Shown: positions 1 through 8,547 of the stretch, one piece after another
Numbering within the stretch: position 1 is the stretch's first letter
How the letters are laid out: every line of letters starts with the position of its first letter
NCBI RefSeq assembly: GCF_002873455.1
Contig: NZ_MCUN01000027.1
Span: 1 to 36,613 of the forward strand
DNA: 36,613 nucleotides
Source: Vibrio splendidus
Lineage (GTDB): Bacteria > Pseudomonadota > Gammaproteobacteria > Enterobacterales > Vibrionaceae
Direction: 5' to 3'
Translations under genes and position numbers: made by a program
The notes under the pieces: generated by a model
What the model was told of the DNA's origin: nothing
Seen by the model: the letters and a program-made list of their open reading frames with translations, nothing else
The model's database searches: none

Positions 1-27
1 CACATTCCAGGACGGGACAAATTCAAT

Positions 28-64
28 AAAAAAGCCGATAGTTCAGTGAACTATCGGCTTTTTT
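28..64. terminator. Bidirectional Rho-independent terminator
   Basis: A perfect 12-bp stem (34-45 with 47-58) is flanked by six A on the left and six T on the right. It can therefore terminate transcription from either side. It lies 24 bp beyond the stop codon of the leftward acyltransferase gene, so it most likely ends that transcript and that of a gene to the left of the window. Confidence 0.9.
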
Positions 65-87
65 ATTGCTATCAATTTGGTTTGAGC

Positions 88-1032
88 TTACTGCTCTTGT
101 TTCTTGTGAACCGCATCAGGCTCATCAATCGTTTCAACCTCACAGACCTTATCAACCCCATAAACCGTATCAAGATAGTCGTCTTTCTCTTTCCACGTGT
201 TATTCAACCAACTGTGGAAACGGCGTTTAAACGCTTTATCTTCAAAGTAGTTACCGTTGACGTTCTCATCCATTGGGTGCAACTTAATACGCACGACCAC
301 CTTCTTCATCTTACCTTTCAGCATGTCTTCAAACGGAGAAGTCTGATTTTCAGGATAAGCCAGAGTGACATCAACAATACCATCTAAGATTGGGCCCATT
401 GCAGACAGAGCAAACGCCACACCGCCGGTTTTTGGCTTGAGTAGATGTCGATACGGTGTTTTCGCTGTCGCCAGTTTCTCGTGATTGGCACGTGTCCCTT
501 CGACAAAGTTGACCAATGTTGTTGGTGCCCATTTGAACTTAATGCATGCCTTGTTGATTGCGTCGAAGTCATCATTACGACGCTCAGGGTTACGAATCAA
601 AAACTCACGCGAGTGGCGTCTCATGAACGGCATATCCAAGCCCCAACAGGCCAATCCAACAAAAGGAACATACAACAGTTCGTGCTTGAGGAAGAACTTA
701 GTCATCGGCATCTTGTCTTTCAAGATTGAAGACAAGATCACGATATCCGCCCAGCTTAGGTGATTCGACATCATCAAATACCATTGTTTAGTCGAGATGT
801 CTTCCCCGCCTTCCACTTGCCACTCTATATTGTTGTTAACGTTGAGCATCCACAAGTTAAGAGAAGCCCAACACCAAAACGTGAAATTCGCTAAACGAGT
901 ACATGACTTTTGAACAATAGAAATTGGAAGAATCAGTTTGATGAGGCCAAAGAAGCTCACGGTAAACGCAGTCATTGCGGTATTGATAGTCACGAACAAT
1001 ACGTTCAAGACCATACGAAGATTATCAAGCAT
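88..1032 (-). CDS. yihG: YihG-type 1-acylglycerol-3-phosphate-like acyltransferase
   Basis: Predicted inner-membrane acyltransferase of the PlsC/LPLAT family, transferring an acyl chain to a glycerophosphate-type lipid acceptor. The 314-residue protein has a hydrophobic N-terminal segment (about residues 8-40). The family catalytic motif NHxxxxD is at residues 90-96 (NHLSWAD), and the substrate-binding motif VEGTR follows at about 177-181. Length and overall pattern (GLDMPFMRRHSRE, FKRRFHSWLNNTWKEKDD) closely match E. coli YihG as I remember it. It stands alone, convergent on a strong terminator and divergent from fpr. The start has no strong ribosome-binding site; Met7 is an alternative. Family assignment is firm; the exact acceptor is not known from sequence. 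Confidence 0.9.
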   Translation of the reverse strand: MLDNLRMVLNVLFVTINTAMTAFTVSFFGLIKLILPISIVQKSCTRLANFTFWCWASLNLWMLNVNNNIEWQVEGGEDISTKQWYLMMSNHLSWADIVILSSILKDKMPMTKFFLKHELLYVPFVGLACWGLDMPFMRRHSREFLIRNPERRNDDFDAINKACIKFKWAPTTLVNFVEGTRANHEKLATAKTPYRHLLKPKTGGVAFALSAMGPILDGIVDVTLAYPENQTSPFEDMLKGKMKKVVVRIKLHPMDENVNGNYFEDKAFKRRFHSWLNNTWKEKDDYLDTVYGVDKVCEVETIDEPDAVHKKQEQ

Positions 1033-1375
1033 AAAACACGGCTATATTGAGATCGAAAGCCGACATTATACTCATCTGTAAAATATTCTCTTTAGTAATT
1101 GGTTGAATATCCTAGGGGTCAAACCACTGTACTAATTTAGGTCTGTGTCCATAGATCAATTCATCGTTCTGAATCAGAAGTAATTACATCAAAAAGAAAC
1201 TTATGTGTCACTTAGACTCAATAATTGCGGAGTCTATTTGACATTATTTAAGTTCATTTTCACCAAAACGCCAGTATTGATAAGCATTCTCATTACTGGC
1301 ATGCTACATGCAACTCCAAAGTGTAAATAGTTGAGTATCCTTAATGAGATAACTTCTCTAAGTAAAGGTGATGAT
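1033..1375. promoter_or_regulatory. Divergent intergenic region with two inverted repeats upstream of fpr
   Basis: This 343-bp gap separates the leftward acyltransferase gene from rightward fpr and should hold both promoters. Two inverted repeats are visible: TAGACTC/GAGTCTA at 1213-1219 and 1230-1236, and GCCAGTA/TACTGGC at 1270-1276 and 1294-1300. The second encloses a sequence at 1279-1297 that matches the 19-bp Fur-box consensus at 13 positions by my count. Which protein binds is not established. No coding sequence was seen here. Confidence 0.45.
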
Positions 1376-2179
1376 ATGACAGATATTCCTCATGGTTTGG
1401 TGACTGGTAAAGTCTTACATAAAACACAATGGACTGATCAACTGTTCTCGCTTCAAGTCAGTGCTCCTGTCTCTTTCTATCAAGCGGGTCAGTTCACGAA
1501 ACTTGGCCTGCTTAACAGTGAGAATGAGTTCGTAAGACGGGCTTATTCAATGGTGAATGCGCCAGAGCACAAACAAGGCCATCAGCACTTGGAGTTTTTG
1601 ATTGTTAAGGATCAGAACGGTCAGCTTTCTCCTCAACTTCATGAGTTAAAAGTAGGCGATGAGATCTTTGTCGGTAAAGATCCAAGCGGCTTTATGACGC
1701 TAGATGAGATCCCGGAGATCGCAGACGACCTATGGATGCTTTCAACCGGAACTGCCGTCGGGCCTTTTATCTCAATGCTCGAAAGCATGAAGATACAGCA
1801 GCAAAATGATTTAGATGTCGAAAAAGTAATGTCATTCAAAAACCTTGTACTGATCCATGCCGTAAGAACAGAACAAGACCTGACTTATCGAGACCGTATC
1901 GCTCAACTCGTTCATCACTTCCAAGGGAAACTACAATATGTGCCAATTATTTCTAGAGAATCAGTCACCGGAACTTTGCGCGGACGAATCCCAAGCTTGT
2001 TACTTGGAGGCGACCTCGAGCGAGCCTCGTCTATCACTATCAACCAAAGACATAGTTTCTTCTATCTTTGCGGTAATCCCCAAATGGTTCGAGACACGAG
2101 CGAAGCACTGATCTCATTGGGATTACAAAAACACTTGCGCAAAAAGCCAGGCCAATTTAGTAGCGAAAACTACTGGTAA
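1376..2179 (+). CDS. fpr: Ferredoxin/flavodoxin--NADP reductase
   Basis: FAD enzyme exchanging electrons between NADPH and ferredoxin or flavodoxin, feeding Fe-S biogenesis, radical enzymes and oxidative-stress repair in the cytoplasm. The 267-residue product shows the FAD-binding RxYS motif (RAYS, 55-58), a glycine/threonine-rich NADP-binding segment (LSTGTAVGP, 122-130), a later NADP-domain motif (FFYLCGNPQMV) and the typical C-terminal aromatic end (SSENYW). The reading frame extends upstream to a TTG at 1331, but the ATG at 1376 is preferred: it follows AAAGGTG at about 6 nt and begins with the family-typical N-terminus. The cupin gene follows 79 bp downstream on the same strand and may be co-transcribed. 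Confidence 0.92.
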   Translation: MTDIPHGLVTGKVLHKTQWTDQLFSLQVSAPVSFYQAGQFTKLGLLNSENEFVRRAYSMVNAPEHKQGHQHLEFLIVKDQNGQLSPQLHELKVGDEIFVGKDPSGFMTLDEIPEIADDLWMLSTGTAVGPFISMLESMKIQQQNDLDVEKVMSFKNLVLIHAVRTEQDLTYRDRIAQLVHHFQGKLQYVPIISRESVTGTLRGRIPSLLLGGDLERASSITINQRHSFFYLCGNPQMVRDTSEALISLGLQKHLRKKPGQFSSENYW

Positions 2180-2258
2180 TAAAGTTAAGAAGTATTAAGG
2201 GGCGATAGTGCACTTGATACGCCCACTACATAAAACATGAAAATCTAAGAGGTTTTAT

Positions 2259-2591
2259 ATGAGTCATTTACGTATTCCTTCACATTGGAAAATTCAACGT
2301 TCAACGCCATTCTTTACTAAAGACAACGTGCCTGCCGCGTTAATAAGCCATCACAACACTGCTGAGGGTGTGTTCGGTCAATTATGTGTTATGGAAGGTA
2401 CGGTTACCTACCACGGTTTTGCAGACGCAGAAGCAACAGAACCAGAAGTCACCGTTGTCATCAATGCCGGACAATTTGCGACAAGTCCTCCGCAATATTG
2501 GCACCGTATAGAACTGAGTGACGATGCTCAATTTAATATCAACTTTTGGTCAGAAAAAGAGACCAAGAAAATGTTTAATACCCGAAAATAA
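2259..2591 (+). CDS. YeaR-like DUF1971 cupin protein
   Basis: A 110-residue single-domain protein of the DUF1971 family. This domain is also found at the N-terminus of some TehB tellurite-resistance proteins and in E. coli YeaR, a nitrate/nitric-oxide-induced protein. Shared features are the opening RSTPFF, the central GVFGQLCVMEGTVTYHGFAD, and the cupin-like PPQYWHRIE with a conserved His, followed by FNINFW. The ATG follows AAGAGG at good spacing. Its position behind fpr suggests a role in redox or nitrosative stress, but that is inference; the biochemical activity of the family is not settled. Confidence 0.85.
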   Translation: MSHLRIPSHWKIQRSTPFFTKDNVPAALISHHNTAEGVFGQLCVMEGTVTYHGFADAEATEPEVTVVINAGQFATSPPQYWHRIELSDDAQFNINFWSEKETKKMFNTRK

Positions 2592-2813
2592 TATCGATTC
2601 AATATGGATGAACTTATGAGCTAGCTACTTCGTAATGTGATTTTCAATGCTCAAAAAACGAAGAAGAAATCCAATTAACCATAATAATTACAATGGCTAA
2701 TGGTGATGGACAAGACAAAAAAACTCTAGCACACTGAATAAAGTTATTAGTTTGAACCCGATTTTAAATAATAAAATTTTGGGTCTTCACATTTTTAGGT
2801 AAGAGAGGAAGCT

Positions 2814-3806
2814 ATGCTCAACATTGCTTTTTTTAGCTCAAAGTCATACGACGAAAAATCATTCGAACTTGCGAAAGGCAAACTCAATGCTGAGTTTCAT
2901 TTTCACGATTTTCGACTCACTACGACAACAGCAAAAATGGCGCACGACAACGAAGTCGTTTGTGCGTTTGTAAACGATGACCTATCGCGAGATGTATTAA
3001 AGATTCTAGCGAAAGGCGGCACCAAGCTGATTGCAATGCGTTGTGCCGGATTTGATAAAGTCGACCTAGATGCAGCTAAAGAGTTTGGTCTACAAGTGGT
3101 TCGCGTTCCTGCTTATTCACCAGAATCTGTAGCAGAACACACCGTTGGTATGATGATGTGTTTGAACCGCAAGCTACACAAAGCGTATCAGCGTACTCGT
3201 GACGCGAACTTCTCTCTTGAGGGCTTAGTAGGCTTCAACTTTCACGGTAAAACGGTAGGTGTGATCGGCTCAGGCAAAATTGGCTTAGCAACTATGCGTA
3301 TTCTGAAAGGTTTAGGCATGAACATCTTATGTTACGACCCATATCCAAACCCATTGGCAGTAGAATTAGGCGCTAGATACGTAGAACTCGACGAGCTTTA
3401 CCAAGAGTCTGATGTTATTTCTCTACACTGCCCGATGAGCAAAGAGAGCTACCACCTGCTGGATGCAACAGCATTTGAGAAAATGAAAGATGGCGTGATG
3501 ATCGTCAACACCAGTCGCGGTGAGCTGCTTGATTCAACGGCAGCAATTGAAGCGCTCAAACAAAGCAAGATTGGTGCATTGGGGCTTGATGTTTACGACA
3601 ACGAGAAAGAGTTGTTCTTCCAAGACAAATCTAACGATGTGATTGTGGATGACGTATTCCGTCGCCTATCTGCCTGTCACAACGTGTTGTTCACAGGTCA
3701 CCAAGCATTCTTAACTAAAGATGCCCTGTTCAATATTGCGAACACAACGCTAACCAGCGTCGATGCCTTCTTTACTGGCAACACCAGCGGCAACGAACTG
3801 GTTTAA
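2814..3806 (+). CDS. ldhA: Fermentative D-lactate dehydrogenase
   Basis: NADH-dependent reduction of pyruvate to D-lactate during fermentation; member of the D-isomer-specific 2-hydroxyacid dehydrogenase family. The 330-residue length is normal for LdhA. The Rossmann motif GxGxxG lies at residues 152-157. The catalytic set is complete: Arg235 (in NTSRGELLD), Glu264 (in YDNEKE) and His296 (in TGHQAFLT). The start ATG follows a clear AGAGAGGAAG ribosome-binding site. The gene has its own 222-bp AT-rich upstream region containing a broken inverted repeat at 2756-2784, and ends at a terminator at 3844-3878, so it is monocistronic. Confidence 0.95.
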   Translation: MLNIAFFSSKSYDEKSFELAKGKLNAEFHFHDFRLTTTTAKMAHDNEVVCAFVNDDLSRDVLKILAKGGTKLIAMRCAGFDKVDLDAAKEFGLQVVRVPAYSPESVAEHTVGMMMCLNRKLHKAYQRTRDANFSLEGLVGFNFHGKTVGVIGSGKIGLATMRILKGLGMNILCYDPYPNPLAVELGARYVELDELYQESDVISLHCPMSKESYHLLDATAFEKMKDGVMIVNTSRGELLDSTAAIEALKQSKIGALGLDVYDNEKELFFQDKSNDVIVDDVFRRLSACHNVLFTGHQAFLTKDALFNIANTTLTSVDAFFTGNTSGNELV

Positions 3807-3843
3807 TAACGGACTGACATCAAGCTCGCTCCAAGAACACAAG

Positions 3844-3878
3844 GCCACGCTAGTTCTCAATAAACAGCGTGGCTTTTT
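3844..3878 (+). terminator. Rho-independent terminator of ldhA
   Basis: Stem GCCACGCT (3844-3851) pairs with AGCGTGGC (3866-3873) and is followed by five T. It sits 38 bp after the ldhA stop codon. Confidence 0.8.
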
Positions 3879-3905
3879 CGTTGAGTCCATTATCGAAAGC
3901 AGATA

Positions 3906-4778
3906 CTAAACACAGAAGTGACAGTCTTCAGTATCTAAACCATACACGCCTTTTCTAATAGCAAGGTGCTCTTCCCCTGCTTTCACGCCCATCTCGTAAC
4001 CCGCATCCAAGATGCTATGATCCATGGTTAGTCGCTTAACTGCGAACGCTTCAGGTGGTGCTATCACCTTAATGGTCGCATCTTTAGGTGGGTTACGAAT
4101 GAACTCAAGAGACTGGTTGTAATTTTCAGCACGCACCGCCATCGACTCTGCAATATTAGGGAATTTCTTTAGCAGTTTTTTCAGCATCCACTGATACTTC
4201 TGTGGCTTCATTCGGTAGCTTAATGGGTGAGAAAGAATCACGGTAATGTCTCGCGCACCGCGACGGTATGCTTCGCGAACTGGAATCGAATCGGCCACAC
4301 CACCGTCGGTGTAACAACCGCCTGAGAAACACGGCGTTTCACGGTAAGCAATAGGTAGTGCCGTTGTTGCTTCAACCACATTAGATAGGTTTTCAGGTTT
4401 AATGTGGTAGTAATCAGCACTGCCAGTATCGACATTAGTAACCGCTGCTAATAGTGGAATACTTGAAAACAGCTCTCCGCAATCGAGCGGATAACGTTGG
4501 TTAGATTCATCCCACAACCACTTCACGTCCACCAAGTTACCGCCTTTAGCAAAGCGTGCTGGATTAAAGAAGGTTTTGTCGGTCGCCATGGTCGTAATCA
4601 CACTGTAGCTACGTTTCGGTGCTTGAGATAAGTAGCCAACCAGATTCGACACGCCAGCAGATACGCCAATAGCAAAATCATAGGGACGGAAATCGTCTTG
4701 CATAAAGGCGTCCAACACTCCGGCAGCGAAGATGCCTCTCATTGCCCCACCTTCAACGATTAATGCGCTTTTACTCAT
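3906..4778 (-). CDS. Patatin-like phospholipase (YjjU-type)
   Basis: Predicted serine lipid acyl hydrolase of the patatin/RssA-like family. With the start at 4778 the protein has 290 residues. It carries the glycine-rich oxyanion-hole loop (EGGAMRG, 9-15), the nucleophile elbow GVSAG with Ser40, and the dyad motif DGG with Asp158. The frame is open to a possible start at 4859, but family proteins begin near the preferred Met, just before the oxyanion-hole strand, and a GAG lies at usable spacing. It is close to E. coli YjjU in architecture. It is flanked by convergent ldhA and followed by the leftward catalase gene, with no operon partner. The natural lipid substrate cannot be read from sequence. 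Confidence 0.9.
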   Translation of the reverse strand: MSKSALIVEGGAMRGIFAAGVLDAFMQDDFRPYDFAIGVSAGVSNLVGYLSQAPKRSYSVITTMATDKTFFNPARFAKGGNLVDVKWLWDESNQRYPLDCGELFSSIPLLAAVTNVDTGSADYYHIKPENLSNVVEATTALPIAYRETPCFSGGCYTDGGVADSIPVREAYRRGARDITVILSHPLSYRMKPQKYQWMLKKLLKKFPNIAESMAVRAENYNQSLEFIRNPPKDATIKVIAPPEAFAVKRLTMDHSILDAGYEMGVKAGEEHLAIRKGVYGLDTEDCHFCV

Positions 4779-4948
4779 CTCAAACTCTATTACTTTATAA
4801 ACTGATAGCCGTAGAATAATCCCGCCCGTCTTATAAAGATAATGGGATATTTTTATCAATTCAATAGGTAAAAACTATCAATAGAAATGGTGCTAAGTTT
4901 CAAGTGATTAGTACTACTTACATGGCTCACCTAATACACAGCATGATC

Positions 4949-4986
4949 AAAAAAGACCATTGAGTGATTCACTCAACGGCCTTTCA
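4949..4986 (-). terminator. Terminator downstream of the catalase gene
   Basis: A hairpin with arms near 4955-4966 and 4970-4981 (one mismatch) is flanked by A-rich sequence on the left. In the minus-strand direction it ends in a run of T, as expected for termination of the catalase transcript, whose stop codon is about 23 bp away. Confidence 0.65.
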
Positions 4987-5008
4987 TTTAACTAATCAAA
5001 CTTATTGA

Positions 5009-6460
5009 TTACGACTTAAATTCGCTTACATCGATTTCAAGCAGTTTACCAATGCCTTCACCGTATGCTGGGTCTGCTTTGTAACAGTGTCTTAGGTGAC
5101 GCAGTTGAATCTCTTTAGGCACGCCGCCTAGGTTGCGTGCTGTGTTATCAAACAAAATCGCTTGTTTCTCTGGTGTCATCAGGCGGAACAGGTCACCTGG
5201 TTGCGAGAAGTAATCTTCATCTTCACGGTGATCCCAGTGCGCTGCTGCACCATCCAGATTCAATGCTGGTTCTGCAAAGTCTGGTTGCTCTGCCCATTGG
5301 CCTTCGTTGTTTGGTTCATAACCCAATGTGCTACCAAAGTTACCATCAACACGCATCGCACCATCACGGTGGTAGCTGTGTACTGGGCAACGAGGTGCGT
5401 TCACTGGGATATGTTGATGGTTAACACCCAAACGGTAGCGCTGCGCATCACCGTAAGCAAACAAGCGACCTTGCAGCATTTTGTCTGGTGAGAAGCTGAT
5501 ACCCGGAACCACGTTTGCTGGGTTGAATGCCGACTGCTCAACTTCAGCGAAGAAGTTTTGTGGGTTACGGTTCAATTCAAACTCACCCACTTCGATTAAT
5601 GGGTAATCCGCGTGAGGCCAGATCTTGGTAAGATCGAACGGGTTGTAAGACACTTTCGCCGCATCCGCTTCTGGCATCACTTGAACTTTCAGCGTCCATT
5701 TAGGGAAGTCTTGATTGTCGATGCTGTCTAGTAAATCGCGTTGGTGGCTTTCGCGATCATTACCGATCAATTGTCCAGCTTCTGCATCAGACAAGTTCTT
5801 AATACCTTGCTGAGATTTGAAGTGGAATTTAACCCAGAAACGCTCGTTGTCTGCGTTAATAAAGCTGAACGTGTGGCTACCAAAACCGTGCATGTGACGG
5901 TAAGTCGCAGGAATACCACGGTCACTCATTACGATGGTGATTTGGTGAAGTGCTTCAGGTAGAGAGGTCCAGAAATCCCAGTTGTTCTTCGCGCTGCGCA
6001 TGTTGGTGCGCGGGTCACGCTTAACCGCATGGTTTAGATCTGGGAACTTAAGAGGATCACGAAGGAAGAATACTGGCGTGTTATTACCCACCATATCCCA
6101 GTTACCTTCTTCGGTATAAAACTTCAATGCAAAACCGCGAATATCACGCTCAGCATCGGCTGCGCCACGCTCACCCGCTACCGTAGTAAAACGCGCAAAC
6201 AGGTCAGTCTTTTTGCCTATTTCAGAAAACAGTTTTGCCTTGGTGTATTTGGTGATGTCATGTGTAACCGTAAACGTACCGTAAGCGCCCGAACCTTTCG
6301 CGTGCATACGACGTTCTGGAATGACTTCGCGGTCAAAATGCGCCATTTTTTCTAAAAACCAAACATCTTGAAGAAGTTGAGGGCCACGTTTGCCCGCAGT
6401 TTGAACATTCTGGTTATGAGCAACAGGACAACCCGCAGCTGTAGTTAGTTTTTTACTCAT
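5009..6460 (-). CDS. katA: Monofunctional heme catalase (small-subunit, clade 3)
   Basis: Dismutes hydrogen peroxide to water and oxygen. At 483 residues it has the size of small-subunit clade 3 enzymes. The distal heme-pocket His53 lies in ERRMHAKGSGAYG, the distal Asn in MVGNNTPVFF (126-127), and the proximal heme-ligand Tyr336 in RLFAYGDAQRYRLG. The start codon follows AAGGAATAGATC, a good ribosome-binding site. It is a single-gene unit: a terminator lies at 4949-4986 and 200 bp of upstream sequence lies before glycerate kinase. I looked for an OxyR-type tetranucleotide array in that upstream region and found only partial, out-of-register matches. The gene letter is a family choice and not certain. 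Confidence 0.95.
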   Translation of the reverse strand: MSKKLTTAAGCPVAHNQNVQTAGKRGPQLLQDVWFLEKMAHFDREVIPERRMHAKGSGAYGTFTVTHDITKYTKAKLFSEIGKKTDLFARFTTVAGERGAADAERDIRGFALKFYTEEGNWDMVGNNTPVFFLRDPLKFPDLNHAVKRDPRTNMRSAKNNWDFWTSLPEALHQITIVMSDRGIPATYRHMHGFGSHTFSFINADNERFWVKFHFKSQQGIKNLSDAEAGQLIGNDRESHQRDLLDSIDNQDFPKWTLKVQVMPEADAAKVSYNPFDLTKIWPHADYPLIEVGEFELNRNPQNFFAEVEQSAFNPANVVPGISFSPDKMLQGRLFAYGDAQRYRLGVNHQHIPVNAPRCPVHSYHRDGAMRVDGNFGSTLGYEPNNEGQWAEQPDFAEPALNLDGAAAHWDHREDEDYFSQPGDLFRLMTPEKQAILFDNTARNLGGVPKEIQLRHLRHCYKADPAYGEGIGKLLEIDVSEFKS

Positions 6461-6660
6461 GATCTATTCCTTAAGGTCCAAAGGTGCAGCAATAGTGAGT
6501 GCACCTTGATATTTGTACTGGCTTCCTTTCAAGAGCCACTAAAATACTATGGATATAGAATAGACCCCTAATGGCATAAAATATAATCGTTTCTATTTAT
6601 CGTTATAATCTATAAAACCTATTAAGCGAGTAACTTAAGCGTCACGCACTAAGACACTGA

Positions 6661-7830
6661 CTAATCAATAATTTTACTTCCTAGCTTGAGTGTCGCTGCA
6701 ATATTCCTAGCTGTTCTTGTCAGGTTCTTTTCCGCCTCCTGTAAGACTTGATCAAGTGACTGAGGAGAACGAACCGTCCCGAACAAGCTGCTCATTTCTC
6801 CATAAAGTGCTTCTACCTCAGTTCCCAATGAGCCAGCAATGCCTATGGTTGGAATACCTTGGAGGCTTGCTCGCTTAGCAACGCCATAAGGTGTTTTCCC
6901 TTGCAGAGTTTGGTTGTCCATTTGCCCTTCGCCAGTAATCACAAAGTCGGCACCTTTCAACACATCATCGGCTTGTAAAACATCAAGCACCATCTCAATA
7001 CCCGGTTTGATCTGCATATTAAATAGCAAACTAAGTCCCATAGGCGTACCACCAGCTGCGCCATAACCAGCCCGTTGGTTAATAGTCTCATTGCCGCGAA
7101 CACAATTACGCACTTCAGCGATTTGCGCAAAATTCGCGAGCGCCTTATCAAGCGTCAAGACTTGTTCAGGTGTCGCTCCTTTCTGTGGGCCGAATATATG
7201 GCTTGCTCCATTACTTCCACATAATGGATTATCAACATCGCACGCCACAATCAACTCGACATCTGCGTAGCGCGAATCTAAGCCTGTAAGATCTATTGAT
7301 GTAAGGTTAGCTAAAGCAGCACCACCGCGCGTTAACTCTAGACCTTTATCATCCAATAGCAGCCCACCAAGTGCTTGCACTATTCCTGCTCCACCGTCAT
7401 TGGTCGCACTGCCACCCAATCCAAGAATGATAGTTTGAGCACCCTGCTCTATTGCTTCTAATATCAGCTGTCCTGTACCAAAAGACGAAGTAACCAAAGG
7501 ATCACGCTGCTCAGGCGTCAGCAAGTCCAAACCAGACGCAGCAGCTACCTCTATCAAAGCCGTTTTATTTGGGTTCTGAACCGACGGTTCTAACATCGCC
7601 CATTCAGCATTAACCAATTCTCCCAACGGCCCTTCCACTTGAAGCGTTCGCTTTTGCCCTTTTAAACCTTGTAGCAATACATCCACAGTCCCTTCGCCGC
7701 CATCAGCTAAAGGCAAAGCCACATATTCAGCGTCAGGGAAGACTTCACGAAAGCCGGTTTCAATACACGCTGCCACCAATGCAGCAGATAAAGATTCTTT
7801 AAACGAGTCTGGTGCAATAACAATTTTCAT
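6661..7830 (-). CDS. Glycerate kinase (GarK/GlxK family)
   Basis: Phosphorylates D-glycerate, to 2-phosphoglycerate in the characterised members of this family. The 389-residue product begins with the family signature IAPDSFKESLSA and has DGGEGT (residues about 44-49), the GLGGSATNDGGAG loop, and a later ITGEGQMDNQT segment typical of the family. The ATG follows TTGGAA at correct spacing. It is not next to glyoxylate or glucarate genes, so the pathway it serves here is unclear. Upstream (7982-7997) is a weak CRP-like sequence. No terminator was found between its stop codon and the catalase promoter region. Confidence 0.93.
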   Translation of the reverse strand: MKIVIAPDSFKESLSAALVAACIETGFREVFPDAEYVALPLADGGEGTVDVLLQGLKGQKRTLQVEGPLGELVNAEWAMLEPSVQNPNKTALIEVAAASGLDLLTPEQRDPLVTSSFGTGQLILEAIEQGAQTIILGLGGSATNDGGAGIVQALGGLLLDDKGLELTRGGAALANLTSIDLTGLDSRYADVELIVACDVDNPLCGSNGASHIFGPQKGATPEQVLTLDKALANFAQIAEVRNCVRGNETINQRAGYGAAGGTPMGLSLLFNMQIKPGIEMVLDVLQADDVLKGADFVITGEGQMDNQTLQGKTPYGVAKRASLQGIPTIGIAGSLGTEVEALYGEMSSLFGTVRSPQSLDQVLQEAEKNLTRTARNIAATLKLGSKIID

Positions 7831-7981
7831 AGTGTCGTTCCAAAGATTGTTTTTTTAGTCATCGGTCCACAAATGTCTTAATAACAGACCAGTTCAAAAA
7901 TCACACGTTATGGGCAGTATATAAAGGGAATAATAGACAGGTTGCTCAGCAATCACATTGAAGAGTTCAATACGTACAATT

Positions 7982-7997
7982 TGTGATGTAGATCGAC
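7982..7997. promoter_or_regulatory. Weak CRP-site candidate
   Basis: TGTGA-N6-TCGAC matches 8 of 10 core positions of the TGTGA-N6-TCACA consensus. It lies between glycerate kinase (152 bp upstream of its start) and the small gene at 8117. Such a match can occur by chance. Confidence 0.25.
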
Positions 7998-8116
7998 TAC
8001 TTGCATATTGTAATCATAGTTTGAGAACAACTTCCTGAACTTTACACATGGCAGAGTAGAGTTGCATAAATTTAAAATGATATAGTCCACGAAAATCAAA
8101 CATCTTGGACATTATT

Positions 8117-8326
8117 ATGCATTCTAGCGACATCATTAAATTGGCAAATTTGGGCGTTAATATCGAAATTTCAAAAGACTCTTCATTGCATCCTTCTGAT
8201 GCGTTGGAAGTGGTAAAGATTGTTGCTGAAATTGGTAGTCAAATTACCATTAAGAAGAAGTACCACACCGACTATCTCATTCAGATGGCTGAAGTAGGTC
8301 GTGACCACGTGACAATTGCGGTCTAA
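8117..8326 (+). CDS. Small protein of unknown function with possible HPr-like fold
   Basis: A 69-residue protein I do not recognise as a named family. The frame begins at a TTG (8105), but the ATG at 8117 with TTGGA upstream is preferred. The segment from about residue 14 resembles the phosphocarrier HPr: a strand (VNIEIS), then SLHPSDA where HPr has its phosphorylatable His in GLHxRPA, a helix (ALEVVKIVAEIG), a strand (SQITIKKK), a short helix (LIQMAEVG) and a final strand (DHVTIAV). It lacks the Arg two residues after the His and lacks HPr's C-terminal helix, so phosphotransfer is doubtful. It is a lone gene followed by a strong shared terminator. The gene is well supported; the HPr relationship is inference. 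Confidence 0.75.
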   Translation: MHSSDIIKLANLGVNIEISKDSSLHPSDALEVVKIVAEIGSQITIKKKYHTDYLIQMAEVGRDHVTIAV

Positions 8327-8413
8327 TCATCGCTTTTTAAACACCATCGGTTTGGACGTTAAAAGTGACTTAATAAGTTAAGTTAGAAACGAAAATAGCA
8401 TCTTACTGATATA

Positions 8414-8449
8414 AAAATGCAGCATATTGGGGGCAATATGCTGCATTTT
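8414..8449. terminator. Strong bidirectional terminator between the small gene and ulaE
   Basis: A perfect 16-bp stem (8414-8429 with 8434-8449) with a GGGG loop has four A at its left and four T at its right end. It lies 88 bp after the small gene's stop and 98 bp after the ulaE stop, so it can end both converging transcripts. Confidence 0.88.
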
Positions 8450-8547
8450 CTCTTTTTGTCCTGAGCATGTAGAACGCAAAGAGAAATCGACGGATCTTTA
8501 ACCGCGCTTAGTTAGCGAGTGACGACAAGTTAACGAGTAGCAACGAA

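Noticed and set aside
46..387. 113-residue frame on the plus strand at the left end
   Set aside because: It begins inside the bidirectional terminator and runs antisense through the acyltransferase gene.
1331..1375. Upstream TTG start for fpr
   Set aside because: It adds 15 residues not typical of the family and lacks a ribosome-binding site, whereas the ATG at 1376 has AAAGGTG.
4779..4859. Upstream start for the patatin-like gene
   Set aside because: The extra 27 residues precede the oxyanion-hole strand that normally begins these proteins, and no family similarity is seen in them.
6541..6622. OxyR-type site upstream of the catalase gene
   Set aside because: Several CTAT and ATAA tetranucleotides occur, but not in the required 11-bp register.
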